In this document: positions 8,853-16,182 of the stretch, piece after piece
Position numbering within the stretch: position 1 is the first letter of the stretch
Layout of the letters: each line of letters starts with the position of its first letter
From: Gammaproteobacteria bacterium
Lineage (GTDB): Bacteria; Pseudomonadota; Gammaproteobacteria; Pseudomonadales; Pseudohongiellaceae
NCBI GenBank assembly: GCA_002684935.1
Contig: NYWC01000069.1
Location: 13,737-45,131, forward strand
Reading direction: 5' to 3'
Length of the DNA: 31,395 nucleotides
Translations under genes and position numbers: made by a program
The notes under the pieces: model-generated
What the model saw: only the letters and a program-made list of their open reading frames with translations
What the model was told of the DNA's origin: nothing
The model's database searches: none

Positions 8853-8961
8853 AGTAGAGTTTGAGCGGGAACAGATCCAGACGCGCCCGTATACAGTGAA
8901 GGCGGACTCTAAAGTGATCTAATAGCTGATCTGATTAGTGGTCTCATAAGGGAGCGGAAAT

Positions 8962-9723
8962 ATGCAGCCAGTTTGTCTAATCATTGGCGCGGGTGCCGGA
9001 ATAGGTGGCCATGCAGCGAAACGTTTTGCCCAGGGAGGCTTCCATGCTGCGCTTTGTCGCCGTACTGACCAGCAGGGTCTGGATCAACTGGTGGCAACTA
9101 TTGAGTCAAGCGGTGGTTCAGCTTCTGGCTATCTGCTGAATGCCGTGGAAGAAAACACTATTGAGGAGCGCATTCGAGCCGTTGAAGCAGAGGTGGGTCC
9201 CATAGAGGTCGTGATCTATAATCTGGGCGCACAGATTGGAGATAGGGCACTACAAGACACGCCGGCTAAAGTATTCGAACTGGGGTGGCGCATGGGCACC
9301 TTCGGTCTTTTCCGGACAGCACAAACCGTATGCCCGCTGATGCAGCAACGAGGCAAGGGAACACTGTTAGTAACTTCGTCGACTGCGGCTGTGCGTGGTA
9401 ATGCCGGTCAGCATTCCCATGCCGCGGCCATGGGTGGCCGCCGCATGCTGTGCCAGTCACTCAATGCGCAGTATGGCCCTGATAATATTCATGTCTCACA
9501 TATCATCATTGATGGACCGGTAGACGCCCCCGATACCCTGGGCAAGATGCTTGGGGCTGAGCGTTTTCAACAGCTTAGGGATACTACCGGCGCAGAGGAG
9601 GGATTGCTGCAGCCAGAAAAAGTTGCTGAGACATACTGGCATCTCTCGCAACAGCATCGCTCAGCCTGGACCCATGAGTTAGATCTGAGACCCTATTCTT
9701 CACTGCCTTGGTGGAATCATTGA
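8962..9723 (+). CDS. SDR-family protein with degenerate catalytic residues
   Basis: 253 aa from ATG 8962, preceded by AAGGGAGCGG. It has the Rossmann start with a glycine-rich motif (GAGAGIGG, residues 9-16) and a YNLGAQ motif in place of NNAG, as in a divergent SDR subgroup. The active-site serine region is present (VTSSTAA, residues 137-143), but the normal Y-x-x-x-K is replaced by His153-A-A-A-Met157 (SHAAAMGG). NAD(P) binding is still likely; classical SDR reduction would need both Tyr and Lys, so it may be inactive as an oxidoreductase or use different chemistry. An inverted repeat CTAAT...ATTAG (8919-8938) lies 23 bp before the start. It stands alone on its strand. Confidence 0.85.
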   Translation: MQPVCLIIGAGAGIGGHAAKRFAQGGFHAALCRRTDQQGLDQLVATIESSGGSASGYLLNAVEENTIEERIRAVEAEVGPIEVVIYNLGAQIGDRALQDTPAKVFELGWRMGTFGLFRTAQTVCPLMQQRGKGTLLVTSSTAAVRGNAGQHSHAAAMGGRRMLCQSLNAQYGPDNIHVSHIIIDGPVDAPDTLGKMLGAERFQQLRDTTGAEEGLLQPEKVAETYWHLSQQHRSAWTHELDLRPYSSLPWWNH

Positions 9724-9917
9724 ACATGATGACAATGCAGGAATTAAAAATTCAGTTCTGATGAGTCTCAACCGACTGCATACTGCAAGTAATTTTGGCA
9801 GTTCGAGCAATTAGATCGGTACGTCTGAACTCCGCGCTCTATCGACTGTAAGAAAGTCAAAAGCTTGTACTTTAATCTCCACCAGAGGGTGTTTCCATCG
9901 AATCTTATTTTCTGCCC

Positions 9918-10397
9918 TTGTTAGAGGAGAATAGGAATGCCGCTATTTTGCTGGTGCCGATGCTGGCATTCGCTGAGGCCTGCGTTGGTATAGGGGTTTT
10001 CATTTCTGGTGCTTTTCTCGTCATCGTTTCTTCACTCTTGTTTTTTAACGAGATGGCGTCACTTCAAGCAATTTGTTTGTTGGCCATGACGGGCGCGTTG
10101 TTTGGAGATCACATCGGTTTCTATGTGGGGCACTTCGTTGGTCCAAAACTGCATGCGTCGCAGTTCGCGCTAAGGCATAAGGAAGCGATCGCGCGGGCCG
10201 ACGCCATGATTTTCAAGTATGGGCCTTCCACTATATTCATCGGCCGCTTTGTGCCCGCAGTGCGCAGTGTATTGCCTGCTCTAATTGGCATGAGTGGTTT
10301 CAGTCGGCGGCTCTATTCCTTTCTCGATATGCTGGCCTGTGCCCTGTGGGCTATTGCTCTGGGCGCAATCGTGTATTTCATTGGCGAGACTTTCTGA
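9918..10397 (+). CDS. DedA-family membrane protein
   Basis: About 159 aa from a TTG at 9918. It is a multi-pass inner-membrane protein with DedA/VTT features: LLVPMLAFAEACVGIG, then GALFGDHIGFYVGHFVGPKL, then the signature IFIGRFVPAVRSVLPALIGMS followed by a final hydrophobic helix. DedA proteins support membrane homeostasis and lipid (undecaprenyl phosphate or phosphatidylethanolamine) translocation. The start is uncertain: the frame is open back to 9876 and the upstream codons (SIESYFLPLLEENR) look native, but no ATG or GTG precedes in frame. A strong purine tract followed by ATG 9937 is out of frame. The next in-frame ATG (9960) would remove part of helix 1. Confidence 0.88.
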   Translation: MLEENRNAAILLVPMLAFAEACVGIGVFISGAFLVIVSSLLFFNEMASLQAICLLAMTGALFGDHIGFYVGHFVGPKLHASQFALRHKEAIARADAMIFKYGPSTIFIGRFVPAVRSVLPALIGMSGFSRRLYSFLDMLACALWAIALGAIVYFIGETF

Positions 10398-10523
10398 CAA
10401 TGATGCTTACTTGGAGGCCTGTTTTTTCTTAAAACGCCTGGAGGCAGTAAAATGACAGCGTGAGACTGAGGCTAACCGCTGATTCCAAAAGCTGGCGTAA
10501 TGGACATTTGGGGGCGTCGGCGC

Positions 10524-10552
10524 TAGTCTAGAGGGTTAGCAATTTAGTCTAG
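10524..10552 (+). promoter_or_regulatory. Direct repeat TAGTCTAG, 21-bp period
   Basis: Two exact 8-base copies with starts 21 bp apart, i.e. on the same face of the helix, about 200 bp before the Tat-exported oxidoreductase start. This spacing is typical of sites for an activator that binds as a dimer in tandem orientation. Function is inferred only from geometry. Confidence 0.3.
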
Positions 10553-10718
10553 TAACTCAATTAAATTAGCCAGTAAACAATGAAGCGTCCCAGGCTTTTG
10601 TTCTCAATTATTGCCCCGGACTAATGGTTTCATGGACTAGCAAATCCATTGCCTATATGCTTTAACTCAAAGGTGCTTAAAGGGCTCGCTAGCAGATATT
10701 AAGCAGCAACCCGCGGAG

Positions 10719-10731
10719 AATAACGGTTATT
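10719..10731. promoter_or_regulatory. Palindrome AATAAC-G-GTTATT, possible operator
   Basis: An exact 6+1+6 palindrome ending 16 bases before the ATG of the Tat-exported oxidoreductase and abutting its AGAGGG ribosome binding site. A bound repressor there would block transcription or translation. Its arms equal the outer arms of the 8157-8175 palindrome. Confidence 0.35.
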
Positions 10732-10747
10732 AAGAGGGTTCCCATTC

Positions 10748-12136
10748 ATGAAGAAGAAATCTAACCGTCCCAACCAAATTGCCTCGGATTCACGCCGAGG
10801 ATTCATCAAGCGTGCTGGTGCGGCATCAGCGTTCATGATTGTGCCGCGGGCAGTGCTCGGTGGTGAAAATTACATTGCTCCCAGCGACAAGCTGAACATC
10901 GCGGCCGTCGGCGCTGGCGGTAAGGGGCGCTCCGACATCCAGAGTGTTGCTCATGAAAATATCTATGCCATTTGTGATATGGATGATGGCCGCCTCGCTG
11001 ACACGCTGCAGCAGGAATTTGCCACAGCGTTTCGAGACAAGGTCAAGACCTATCGAGACTACCGCGTGATGCTCGACAATGAGCCCGAGATCGATGCGGT
11101 GCTGATTAGTACGCCTGATCATATGCACGCGCCTATTGCGATGCATGCCATGAATATGGGCAAGCATGTGTATGTCCAAAAACCGCTTTGTCACACCGTG
11201 AATGAATGCCGCGTGCTGGCATCAGCTGCAGAGGCAAACAACGTGGTATCCCAGATGGGTAATCAGGGGCACGCTGAGGAAGGTGCGCGGGTGATCAATG
11301 AATGGGTTGCTTCCGGAGCGCTGGGCACGATTCGTGAAGTTCATTGCTGGACCAATCGCCCGGTGTGGCCGCAGGGTATAGGGAGACCCGAAAGTAATAT
11401 GCCGATTCCAGAAAGCGTGGGATGGGATCTCTGGCTAGGAGCAGCGCCTCACCGTCCTTATGTGGAACGAGCCTATCATCCGTTCAACTGGCGCGGGTGG
11501 CTGGATTTTGGCACCGGTGTAGTTGGTGACATGGGCGCCCACATCATCGACCACCCATATTGGGCCTTGGATCTGGGTTTGCCGACAAAAATCACCGCCA
11601 GCTCCTCACGTTTCGGTCGCGAACTGGAGACCTTTCCAATCGCGTCCAAGATTCACTTCGATTTTCCGGCGAGTAACGGCAGGCCGCCAGTCAAGATGAC
11701 CTGGGATGACGGAGGGCTGCTGCCAGAGCGCCCAGAGGGCTTGGAAAACGGTCGTCAGATGGGAGATAACGACGGGGGAGTTCTCATCGTGGGCGACAAG
11801 AATACCTTGATGCATGGTGTATATGGCCGCAATCCGCAGCTGATTCCGGAATCGGTCCACGCCTCTACATCGGTGCCAGCCAGAACACTGGCCCGCTCCC
11901 CTGGGATCTATCAAGAGTGGATTGACGCCATCAAGGATCGCAGCAAGCGCACAACATCAGGTTTTGATTATTCTGGGAAACTCACCGAGACTATGCTGCT
12001 GGGCAATATCGCGACGATTAGGGCCAATGAACACAAGGTGCTGGAATATGATGGCAGCGCCATGCGTTTCACCAATGATGAAGGGGCAAACGCCTATCTG
12101 AACAAGACTTATCGTCCGGGATTCGGTCTCGCCTGA
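10748..12136 (+). CDS. Tat-exported Gfo/Idh/MocA-family oxidoreductase
   Basis: 462 aa from ATG 10748 (AGAGGG about 10 bases upstream). A twin-arginine signal (SRRGFIKRAG, followed by a hydrophobic stretch to about residue 35) precedes the Rossmann domain (LNIAAVGAGGKG). The usual E-K-P motif appears as QKP (VYVQKPLCHTVNECR), followed by the alpha/beta substrate domain (WDLWLGAAPHRPY, GWLDFGTGVVGDMGAHIIDHPYWAL). Exported members, such as glucose-fructose oxidoreductase, fold with a tightly held NAD(P) and shuttle hydride between sugars. Here it heads an operon with two DUF1080 proteins, so a role in making or resolving 3-keto sugars in the periplasm is likely. The sugar is not known. The next gene begins 99 bp downstream. 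Confidence 0.92.
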   Translation: MKKKSNRPNQIASDSRRGFIKRAGAASAFMIVPRAVLGGENYIAPSDKLNIAAVGAGGKGRSDIQSVAHENIYAICDMDDGRLADTLQQEFATAFRDKVKTYRDYRVMLDNEPEIDAVLISTPDHMHAPIAMHAMNMGKHVYVQKPLCHTVNECRVLASAAEANNVVSQMGNQGHAEEGARVINEWVASGALGTIREVHCWTNRPVWPQGIGRPESNMPIPESVGWDLWLGAAPHRPYVERAYHPFNWRGWLDFGTGVVGDMGAHIIDHPYWALDLGLPTKITASSSRFGRELETFPIASKIHFDFPASNGRPPVKMTWDDGGLLPERPEGLENGRQMGDNDGGVLIVGDKNTLMHGVYGRNPQLIPESVHASTSVPARTLARSPGIYQEWIDAIKDRSKRTTSGFDYSGKLTETMLLGNIATIRANEHKVLEYDGSAMRFTNDEGANAYLNKTYRPGFGLA

Positions 12137-12235
12137 CTGCTGGGGAGTGAGAAGCTTATGGCACAATCTACGGCTCGGTGTCCTGTTGTGCACAACAGAA
12201 TGATGAGATGGACTTAATTGCTTGATACGCAGCAA

Positions 12236-13018
12236 ATGAAATTCTTTCTGAATCAAGTCTTGGCTAGTGCATTCGTAACTGTTGTTCTGGCCATGATGAC
12301 TGCCAGCCTTTACGCGCAAACCGTCGATTGGCGCCAGCGGGGGCCTGAGCCCGCCAAGATTGAAGGTGCCGGCATGAGCGCCGCTCCATCCGACGCGATC
12401 GTTCTATTCGGTGGCAATAATCTTGATGCTTGGGTCACTGCAGTATCGGAAGAGCCTGCAAGTTGGCGAATAGAGAATGGGGTAACGACTGTCACGCCAG
12501 GCTCGCGAACTATCAAAACCAAACAAGTCTTTGGCGATATCCAGCTGCATTTGGAATGGCGCCCCACGGCTATTATCGAGGGAAGCGGCCAGAGTCGAGG
12601 CAATAGCGGCATCTTCCTGCAATCAATCTATGAGGTTCAGATTCTCGATAGCTGGGAGAACCCTACCTATGTCAACGGTCAGGCTGGCTCCATCTATCTG
12701 CAGCATCCGCCGCTGGTAAACGCAGCCAAGCCCCCAGGGAATTGGCAGAGTTATGACATTATCTGCAAGGCGCCGGTGTTTGGCAGTAATGACGTGTTGC
12801 GTTCGCCTGCCTATGTGACTGTTATCCACAATGGGGTCGTGGTGCAAAACAATGTTGAGCTGCAGGGCGCAACCTATACACCGATGCCAGAGGTTGGCGC
12901 CCGCTGCGTTCCCTCCGCCCAGGAGCGCGAGCAGGACTGTAGTGGCAAAATGCCACTTACACTGCAGGATCATGGTCAGGTCGTGTCTTTTCGCAATATA
13001 TGGGTCAGAGAGCTGTAA
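12236..13018 (+). CDS. Secreted DUF1080 protein (3-keto-disaccharide hydrolase family), copy 1
   Basis: 260 aa from ATG 12236; a TTG 18 bases upstream is an alternative, but the ATG gives a clean signal peptide (MKFFLN..., cleavage after SLYA). The beta-sandwich domain is recognised by IVLFGGNNLDAWV, WRIENGVTTVTPGSRTI, LHLEWRPTA, SRGNSGIFLQSIYEVQILDSW and the C-terminal VVSFRNIWVREL. DUF1080 members are known hydrolases of 3-keto-glycosides and need a dehydrogenase to make their substrate; both dehydrogenase types are encoded beside it. A Cys pair (ARCVPS...QDCSG) may form a disulfide. It is followed after three bases by a second DUF1080 gene. Confidence 0.88.
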   Translation: MKFFLNQVLASAFVTVVLAMMTASLYAQTVDWRQRGPEPAKIEGAGMSAAPSDAIVLFGGNNLDAWVTAVSEEPASWRIENGVTTVTPGSRTIKTKQVFGDIQLHLEWRPTAIIEGSGQSRGNSGIFLQSIYEVQILDSWENPTYVNGQAGSIYLQHPPLVNAAKPPGNWQSYDIICKAPVFGSNDVLRSPAYVTVIHNGVVVQNNVELQGATYTPMPEVGARCVPSAQEREQDCSGKMPLTLQDHGQVVSFRNIWVREL

Positions 13019-13021
13019 GCA

Positions 13022-13801
13022 ATGATGAAAATTGGATTAACTGTATGGTGCTTACTGTTAAGCAGCGTGACTATTGCACAGTCGAATCAGCAGGGAGGTT
13101 GGATTCAACTGTTCAATGGTGAAGACCTTAATGATTGGGTGCCGAAGTTTACTGGTTATCCCCTGGGTGAAAACTACCTTGATACGTTTCGCGTGGAAGA
13201 CGGCCTGTTCAAGGTTTCTTATGAAAACTGGAATGACTTCAATAGCGAGTTTGGCCACATCTTTTATCGCGAACCGTTCTCCCATTACTTGTTGCGAGTC
13301 GAATATCGCTTCGTGGGAGATCAGGTCACTAACGGGCCGGGCTGGGCCTATCGTAACAACGGCATCATGTTTCATAGCCAGTCTCCTGAGTCCATGACGC
13401 TAGATCAGGAGTTTCCCGCCTCCATCGAAGCGCAGATGCTGGGTGGCAATGGCGAAGACGAGCGCCATACGGCCAACGTCTGCTCCCCCGGGACACACTA
13501 TGTGATGGATGGCGAGCTCGTTACGGTGCATTGCATCAACTCATCATCTCAGACCTATCATGGCGATCAATGGGTCACCATGGAACTGGAAGTGCGGGGC
13601 AGTGACATGATTCGGCATGTCGTCAACGGCGAAACCGTATTTGAGTATTCCGATGTGCAGCTCGATCCCGAAGACCCGGACGCCCAGCGTTTGCTTGCTT
13701 CAGGATCGGCTATCGAAGTGACTGGTGGATATATTTCCGTGCAGGCGGAGAGCCATCCAATGGAGATAAGGAAGCTGGAAGTTTTCCCGCTCGCGCTTTA
13801 A
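13022..13801 (+). CDS. Secreted DUF1080 protein, divergent copy 2
   Basis: 259 aa from ATG 13022 (ATG 13025 equally possible). A signal peptide ends near TIAQ. Domain marks: WIQLFNGEDLNDWVPK, FRVEDGLFKVSYENW, NNGIMFHSQ, then PASIEAQMLGGNGEDERHTANVC and a C-terminal GGYISVQAESHPMEIRKLEVF. It is clearly the same family as the preceding gene but far diverged in the middle, suggesting a different glycosidic linkage or aglycone. Two cysteines (TANVCSPG, VTVHCINS) could pair. The gene starts three bases after copy 1 and ends just before the long inverted repeat, so it is the last gene of its operon. Confidence 0.87.
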   Translation: MMKIGLTVWCLLLSSVTIAQSNQQGGWIQLFNGEDLNDWVPKFTGYPLGENYLDTFRVEDGLFKVSYENWNDFNSEFGHIFYREPFSHYLLRVEYRFVGDQVTNGPGWAYRNNGIMFHSQSPESMTLDQEFPASIEAQMLGGNGEDERHTANVCSPGTHYVMDGELVTVHCINSSSQTYHGDQWVTMELEVRGSDMIRHVVNGETVFEYSDVQLDPEDPDAQRLLASGSAIEVTGGYISVQAESHPMEIRKLEVFPLAL

Positions 13802-13828
13802 TTAGGTTTCTATAACGCAAATCAACAC

Positions 13829-13880
13829 GGGTCAGAGTAAAAATACAGCACTGTATTTTTACTCTGACCCCTTTTTCTTC
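13829..13880. terminator. 20-bp perfect inverted repeat with T-rich tail (terminator, REP-like)
   Basis: Arms 13829-13848 and 13851-13870 are exact reverse complements around CA; the arm begins GGGTCAGAGTAAAAATA. It is followed on the + strand by CTTTTTCTTCTTTTTC. It lies between two convergent operons (DUF1080 ends 13801, GMC gene ends 13896) and should terminate at least the + transcript. The GGGTCAGAGTAAA...TTTACTCTGACCC motif is, from memory, a dispersed element in many proteobacterial genomes, so it may be a mobile REP-like palindrome reused as a terminator. I see no second copy in this window. Confidence 0.75.
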
Positions 13881-13895
13881 TTTTTCTTTTCCTAC

Positions 13896-15596
13896 CTAAA
13901 GCGCGCCCTCAGCAACTAAGTCGGCCGCATAATGCGCTGCCCTGGCGCTGAATGCCATATAAGACAATGAGGGATTCTGGCAGGCGGATGAAGTCATGAA
14001 TGCGCCGTCAGTAATAAACAGATTGGGTACATCGTGTGCCTGGCACCAGCCGTTAAGCACAGACGTCGCTGGGTCACGACCCATGCGTGCCGAGCCCATT
14101 TCATGAATGCGATTTCCCGGTTTAGAAAGATCAGCGTCATTGGAAGTGATGTTAATGCAGCCCGCCGCCTCCATCATGGCCCTGGCGTCTTTTAGTGCTT
14201 CTCGCTGCATGATGTGTTCATTCTCACCATAGGCCACATTAAATATCGGCACTGGGTTGCCCCAGCGGTCTCTGCGTGAAGCGTGCAGAGTCACGCGATT
14301 GTCAGGATTGGGTAGCTGTTCACCGAAGGCTAATACGCTGAAGCGCCAGGGCCCGGGAAGTTTGTGCGCTTCCTTGAAGTCTCGCCCAATCCCCGCAATC
14401 TGGCCACCGGCATTTCCCAGCGGACTCGCGCCGCCCTGGAAACCGAAGCCACGCTTATAAGGCTTGTCGTTCTCGGTGACGTTGGCGTAGCGCGGAATAT
14501 AGATGCCGCCGCTCGGACGTCGCCCAAACACAGTCTTGTCGTCAAAGCCGGTCATGATGCCTGCCACGCCGGCGCCGCTGACGTGGTCCATCAGGTTGCG
14601 CCCGACTTGGTCTGAGCGATTGGCCAGACCGGTTGGGAATGCTTCGGATTTTGACTGCAGTAGAATCAAGGCGGAGGCGATGGCCGAGGCATTGAGAAAC
14701 ACCATCTTCGACGTATAAGTCCGGCGTTCATTGGTCTCCGCATCAATCACCTGCACCCCGCTGACACGATTGCTAGCGAAGTCATAGTCCAGGCCTCGCA
14801 CTATGGCATTGTGGATGATGGTGAGATTGCCGGTGCGCTCGGCGGCCGGCAGGGTCGCATTCAATGATGAGAAGTAAGCCTTGAAGGTGCAACCATGGTG
14901 ACAACGATTGCGAGACTGGCAGTTGGTTCTGCCCAGAGAGCGCTGCTCTTCCGTTGCATCCGTGAGGTGAGCGATGCGTGCCGGAATCACGTTGCGACCA
15001 TTGAATGTGGTTTCGATCTTTTGTTTGAATGACTTCTCGGCATCCGTCAGCTCAAAGGCGGGCTGGAACACGCTGTCTGGTAGCTGGTTCAAACCTTCTT
15101 CGCTGCCGGCAATGCCAATAAATTTTTCCACCTTCTCATACCAAGGCACGATTTCCTCGTAGCGTACTGGCCAGTCAACGCCAACTCCTTCCTCCTTGTT
15201 CGCGGTAAAGTCCTGGGGTCCCATACGGTAGGTCTGGCGACTCCACATGATAGAGCGGCCTGCTGTATGGTAACCCCTTAGCCAGTCATAGCTGGTGCCT
15301 TCGGCTTCCTCGTAGGGATGCTCATCGTCTTTCACCCAGAAGTGCTTGGTCGACTCCTTGATGGCGTAGGCGACGCCGCCGTATTGTTTAGGGTAATGCT
15401 GTTTGATTTCATCCTGGGGCACGTTGTCCAGGTTAGGGCTTTGCCATGGTGCTAACTGATCCGTGTAATCACGTTCAGGAATGATCTCTGGACCGCGCTC
15501 TAATACCAGGACTTTCAGGCCGCGTTCCGTGAGCTCTTTCGCGGACATGCCGCCACTCATCCCTGAACCAACTACGATTGCATCAAAATCTGCCAT
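13896..15596 (-). CDS. GMC-family sugar dehydrogenase, FAD catalytic subunit
   Basis: 566 aa from ATG 15596, with AGGAG seven bases upstream; an in-frame TTG 33 bases earlier overlaps the preceding gene. FAD motif GSGMSG at residues 10-15; catalytic pair His498 (HEMGSARMG) and Asn541 (CQNPSLSYMA). A C-x5-C-x3-C motif (Cys226, 232, 236; NCQSRNRCHHGC) has the spacing of the 3Fe-4S ligands in bacterial FAD-glucose dehydrogenase alpha subunits, so electrons probably leave through a cluster to a cytochrome. There is no signal peptide; the Tat signal on the small subunit encoded 10 bases upstream would carry it across. Likely oxidises C3 (or C1) of a glucoside in the periplasm. Confidence 0.9.
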   Translation of the reverse strand: MADFDAIVVGSGMSGGMSAKELTERGLKVLVLERGPEIIPERDYTDQLAPWQSPNLDNVPQDEIKQHYPKQYGGVAYAIKESTKHFWVKDDEHPYEEAEGTSYDWLRGYHTAGRSIMWSRQTYRMGPQDFTANKEEGVGVDWPVRYEEIVPWYEKVEKFIGIAGSEEGLNQLPDSVFQPAFELTDAEKSFKQKIETTFNGRNVIPARIAHLTDATEEQRSLGRTNCQSRNRCHHGCTFKAYFSSLNATLPAAERTGNLTIIHNAIVRGLDYDFASNRVSGVQVIDAETNERRTYTSKMVFLNASAIASALILLQSKSEAFPTGLANRSDQVGRNLMDHVSGAGVAGIMTGFDDKTVFGRRPSGGIYIPRYANVTENDKPYKRGFGFQGGASPLGNAGGQIAGIGRDFKEAHKLPGPWRFSVLAFGEQLPNPDNRVTLHASRRDRWGNPVPIFNVAYGENEHIMQREALKDARAMMEAAGCINITSNDADLSKPGNRIHEMGSARMGRDPATSVLNGWCQAHDVPNLFITDGAFMTSSACQNPSLSYMAFSARAAHYAADLVAEGAL

Positions 15597-15606
15597 ACTG
15601 TTTCTC

Positions 15607-16143
15607 CTAGTCCCCAGCCGAGATGTCAACGCTGGGGTCCCAGCGTCCGGGTAATGCGACCCATTTAAGCTCTTCCATCGCGCCTTCCTCGGTAGCGAAG
15701 TAAGCCCGGGTTATGTAACCCTTGAGGGAGCGGTATCCAGCGAGGCCGCCGCCGGAGAAGGCATTACTATCCAGTTCTGTCAGTACGCGGACTGCGGTTT
15801 CTTCGCTGGCGCTCAGAAAATTTCCGCTGGCAGCATCCAGGCGCGCTGCAATGAGCTGCAGTGCTTTACGATGAATGCTGCGGGTTTCATCGCTGGCCCA
15901 ATCCGTCATCAGTCCATCTAGGTAACCCGGCACGTTGGCGTCCAGCGCGCCAGGTGTCTCGGTGCGCGGAATGATCAGGTCACAAATGCGACTTAACAGC
16001 GCTATCTCGTTGCCGGTATAGAAGCGGCCGCGCTGCCCCGGTGCCGTGGCGGCAATGGTCGCGGCGCCACTACAGGCACTCAGTGCGGTTGCGCCGCCTA
16101 CAGAGACTATAAGGCCCTGTAGGAACTCTCTTCGTGTTTTCAT
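15607..16143 (-). CDS. Gluconate 2-dehydrogenase subunit 3 family, Tat-exported small subunit
   Basis: 178 aa from ATG 16143 (AGGAGA upstream); a second ATG 24 bases earlier is less well placed. Residues 2-10 carry a twin-arginine motif (KTRREFLQG) followed by a hydrophobic segment and LSACSG, which may be a Tat lipoprotein lipobox. The mature part matches the small subunit of flavoprotein dehydrogenases (FYTGNEIALLSRICDLIIPRTETPGA near the start, GYRSLKGYITRAYFATEEGA and VALPGRWDPS at the end). Such subunits chaperone and export the GMC subunit. The GMC gene follows 10 bases after the stop. The third, cytochrome, subunit of known complexes is not encoded next to it. Confidence 0.9.
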   Translation of the reverse strand: MKTRREFLQGLIVSVGGATALSACSGAATIAATAPGQRGRFYTGNEIALLSRICDLIIPRTETPGALDANVPGYLDGLMTDWASDETRSIHRKALQLIAARLDAASGNFLSASEETAVRVLTELDSNAFSGGGLAGYRSLKGYITRAYFATEEGAMEELKWVALPGRWDPSVDISAGD

Positions 16144-16182
16144 GATGTTCTCTCCTGGCGGGCTCATGGCTGCCTCTGCAAG

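Larger units (their letters stand above)
8018..8961. other. 944-bp intergenic stretch between divergent genes
   Basis: No convincing protein gene covers this gap, which separates the flavoprotein (-) from the SDR (+). It looks more AT-rich than its surroundings. It contains several perfect short palindromes (8157-8175, 8357-8368, 8375-8389), a terminator-like hairpin (8830-8852) and one weak small ORF on the minus strand (8460-8732). It should also hold the promoters of both flanking genes. Regulatory DNA, a structured RNA or the remains of a lost gene are all possible; I cannot decide. Confidence 0.6.
10398..10747. other. 350-bp regulatory gap before the sugar-oxidation locus
   Basis: No gene is visible. 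The tetranucleotide CTAG, rare in many bacteria, occurs at least five times. TAGTCTAG is repeated directly at 10524-10531 and 10545-10552, 21 bases apart (two helical turns). A palindrome AATAAC-G-GTTATT lies at 10719-10731, close to the ribosome binding site of the next gene. This probably holds the promoter and regulator sites of the 10748-13801 operon. A weak bulged hairpin just after dedA (AGGCCTGTTTT...AAAACGCCT, about 10416-10441) may terminate that gene. Confidence 0.5.

Noticed and set aside
9937..9990. ATG with a strong purine ribosome binding site inside dedA
   Set aside because: It opens a different frame whose product is not membrane-like and lacks any DedA feature.
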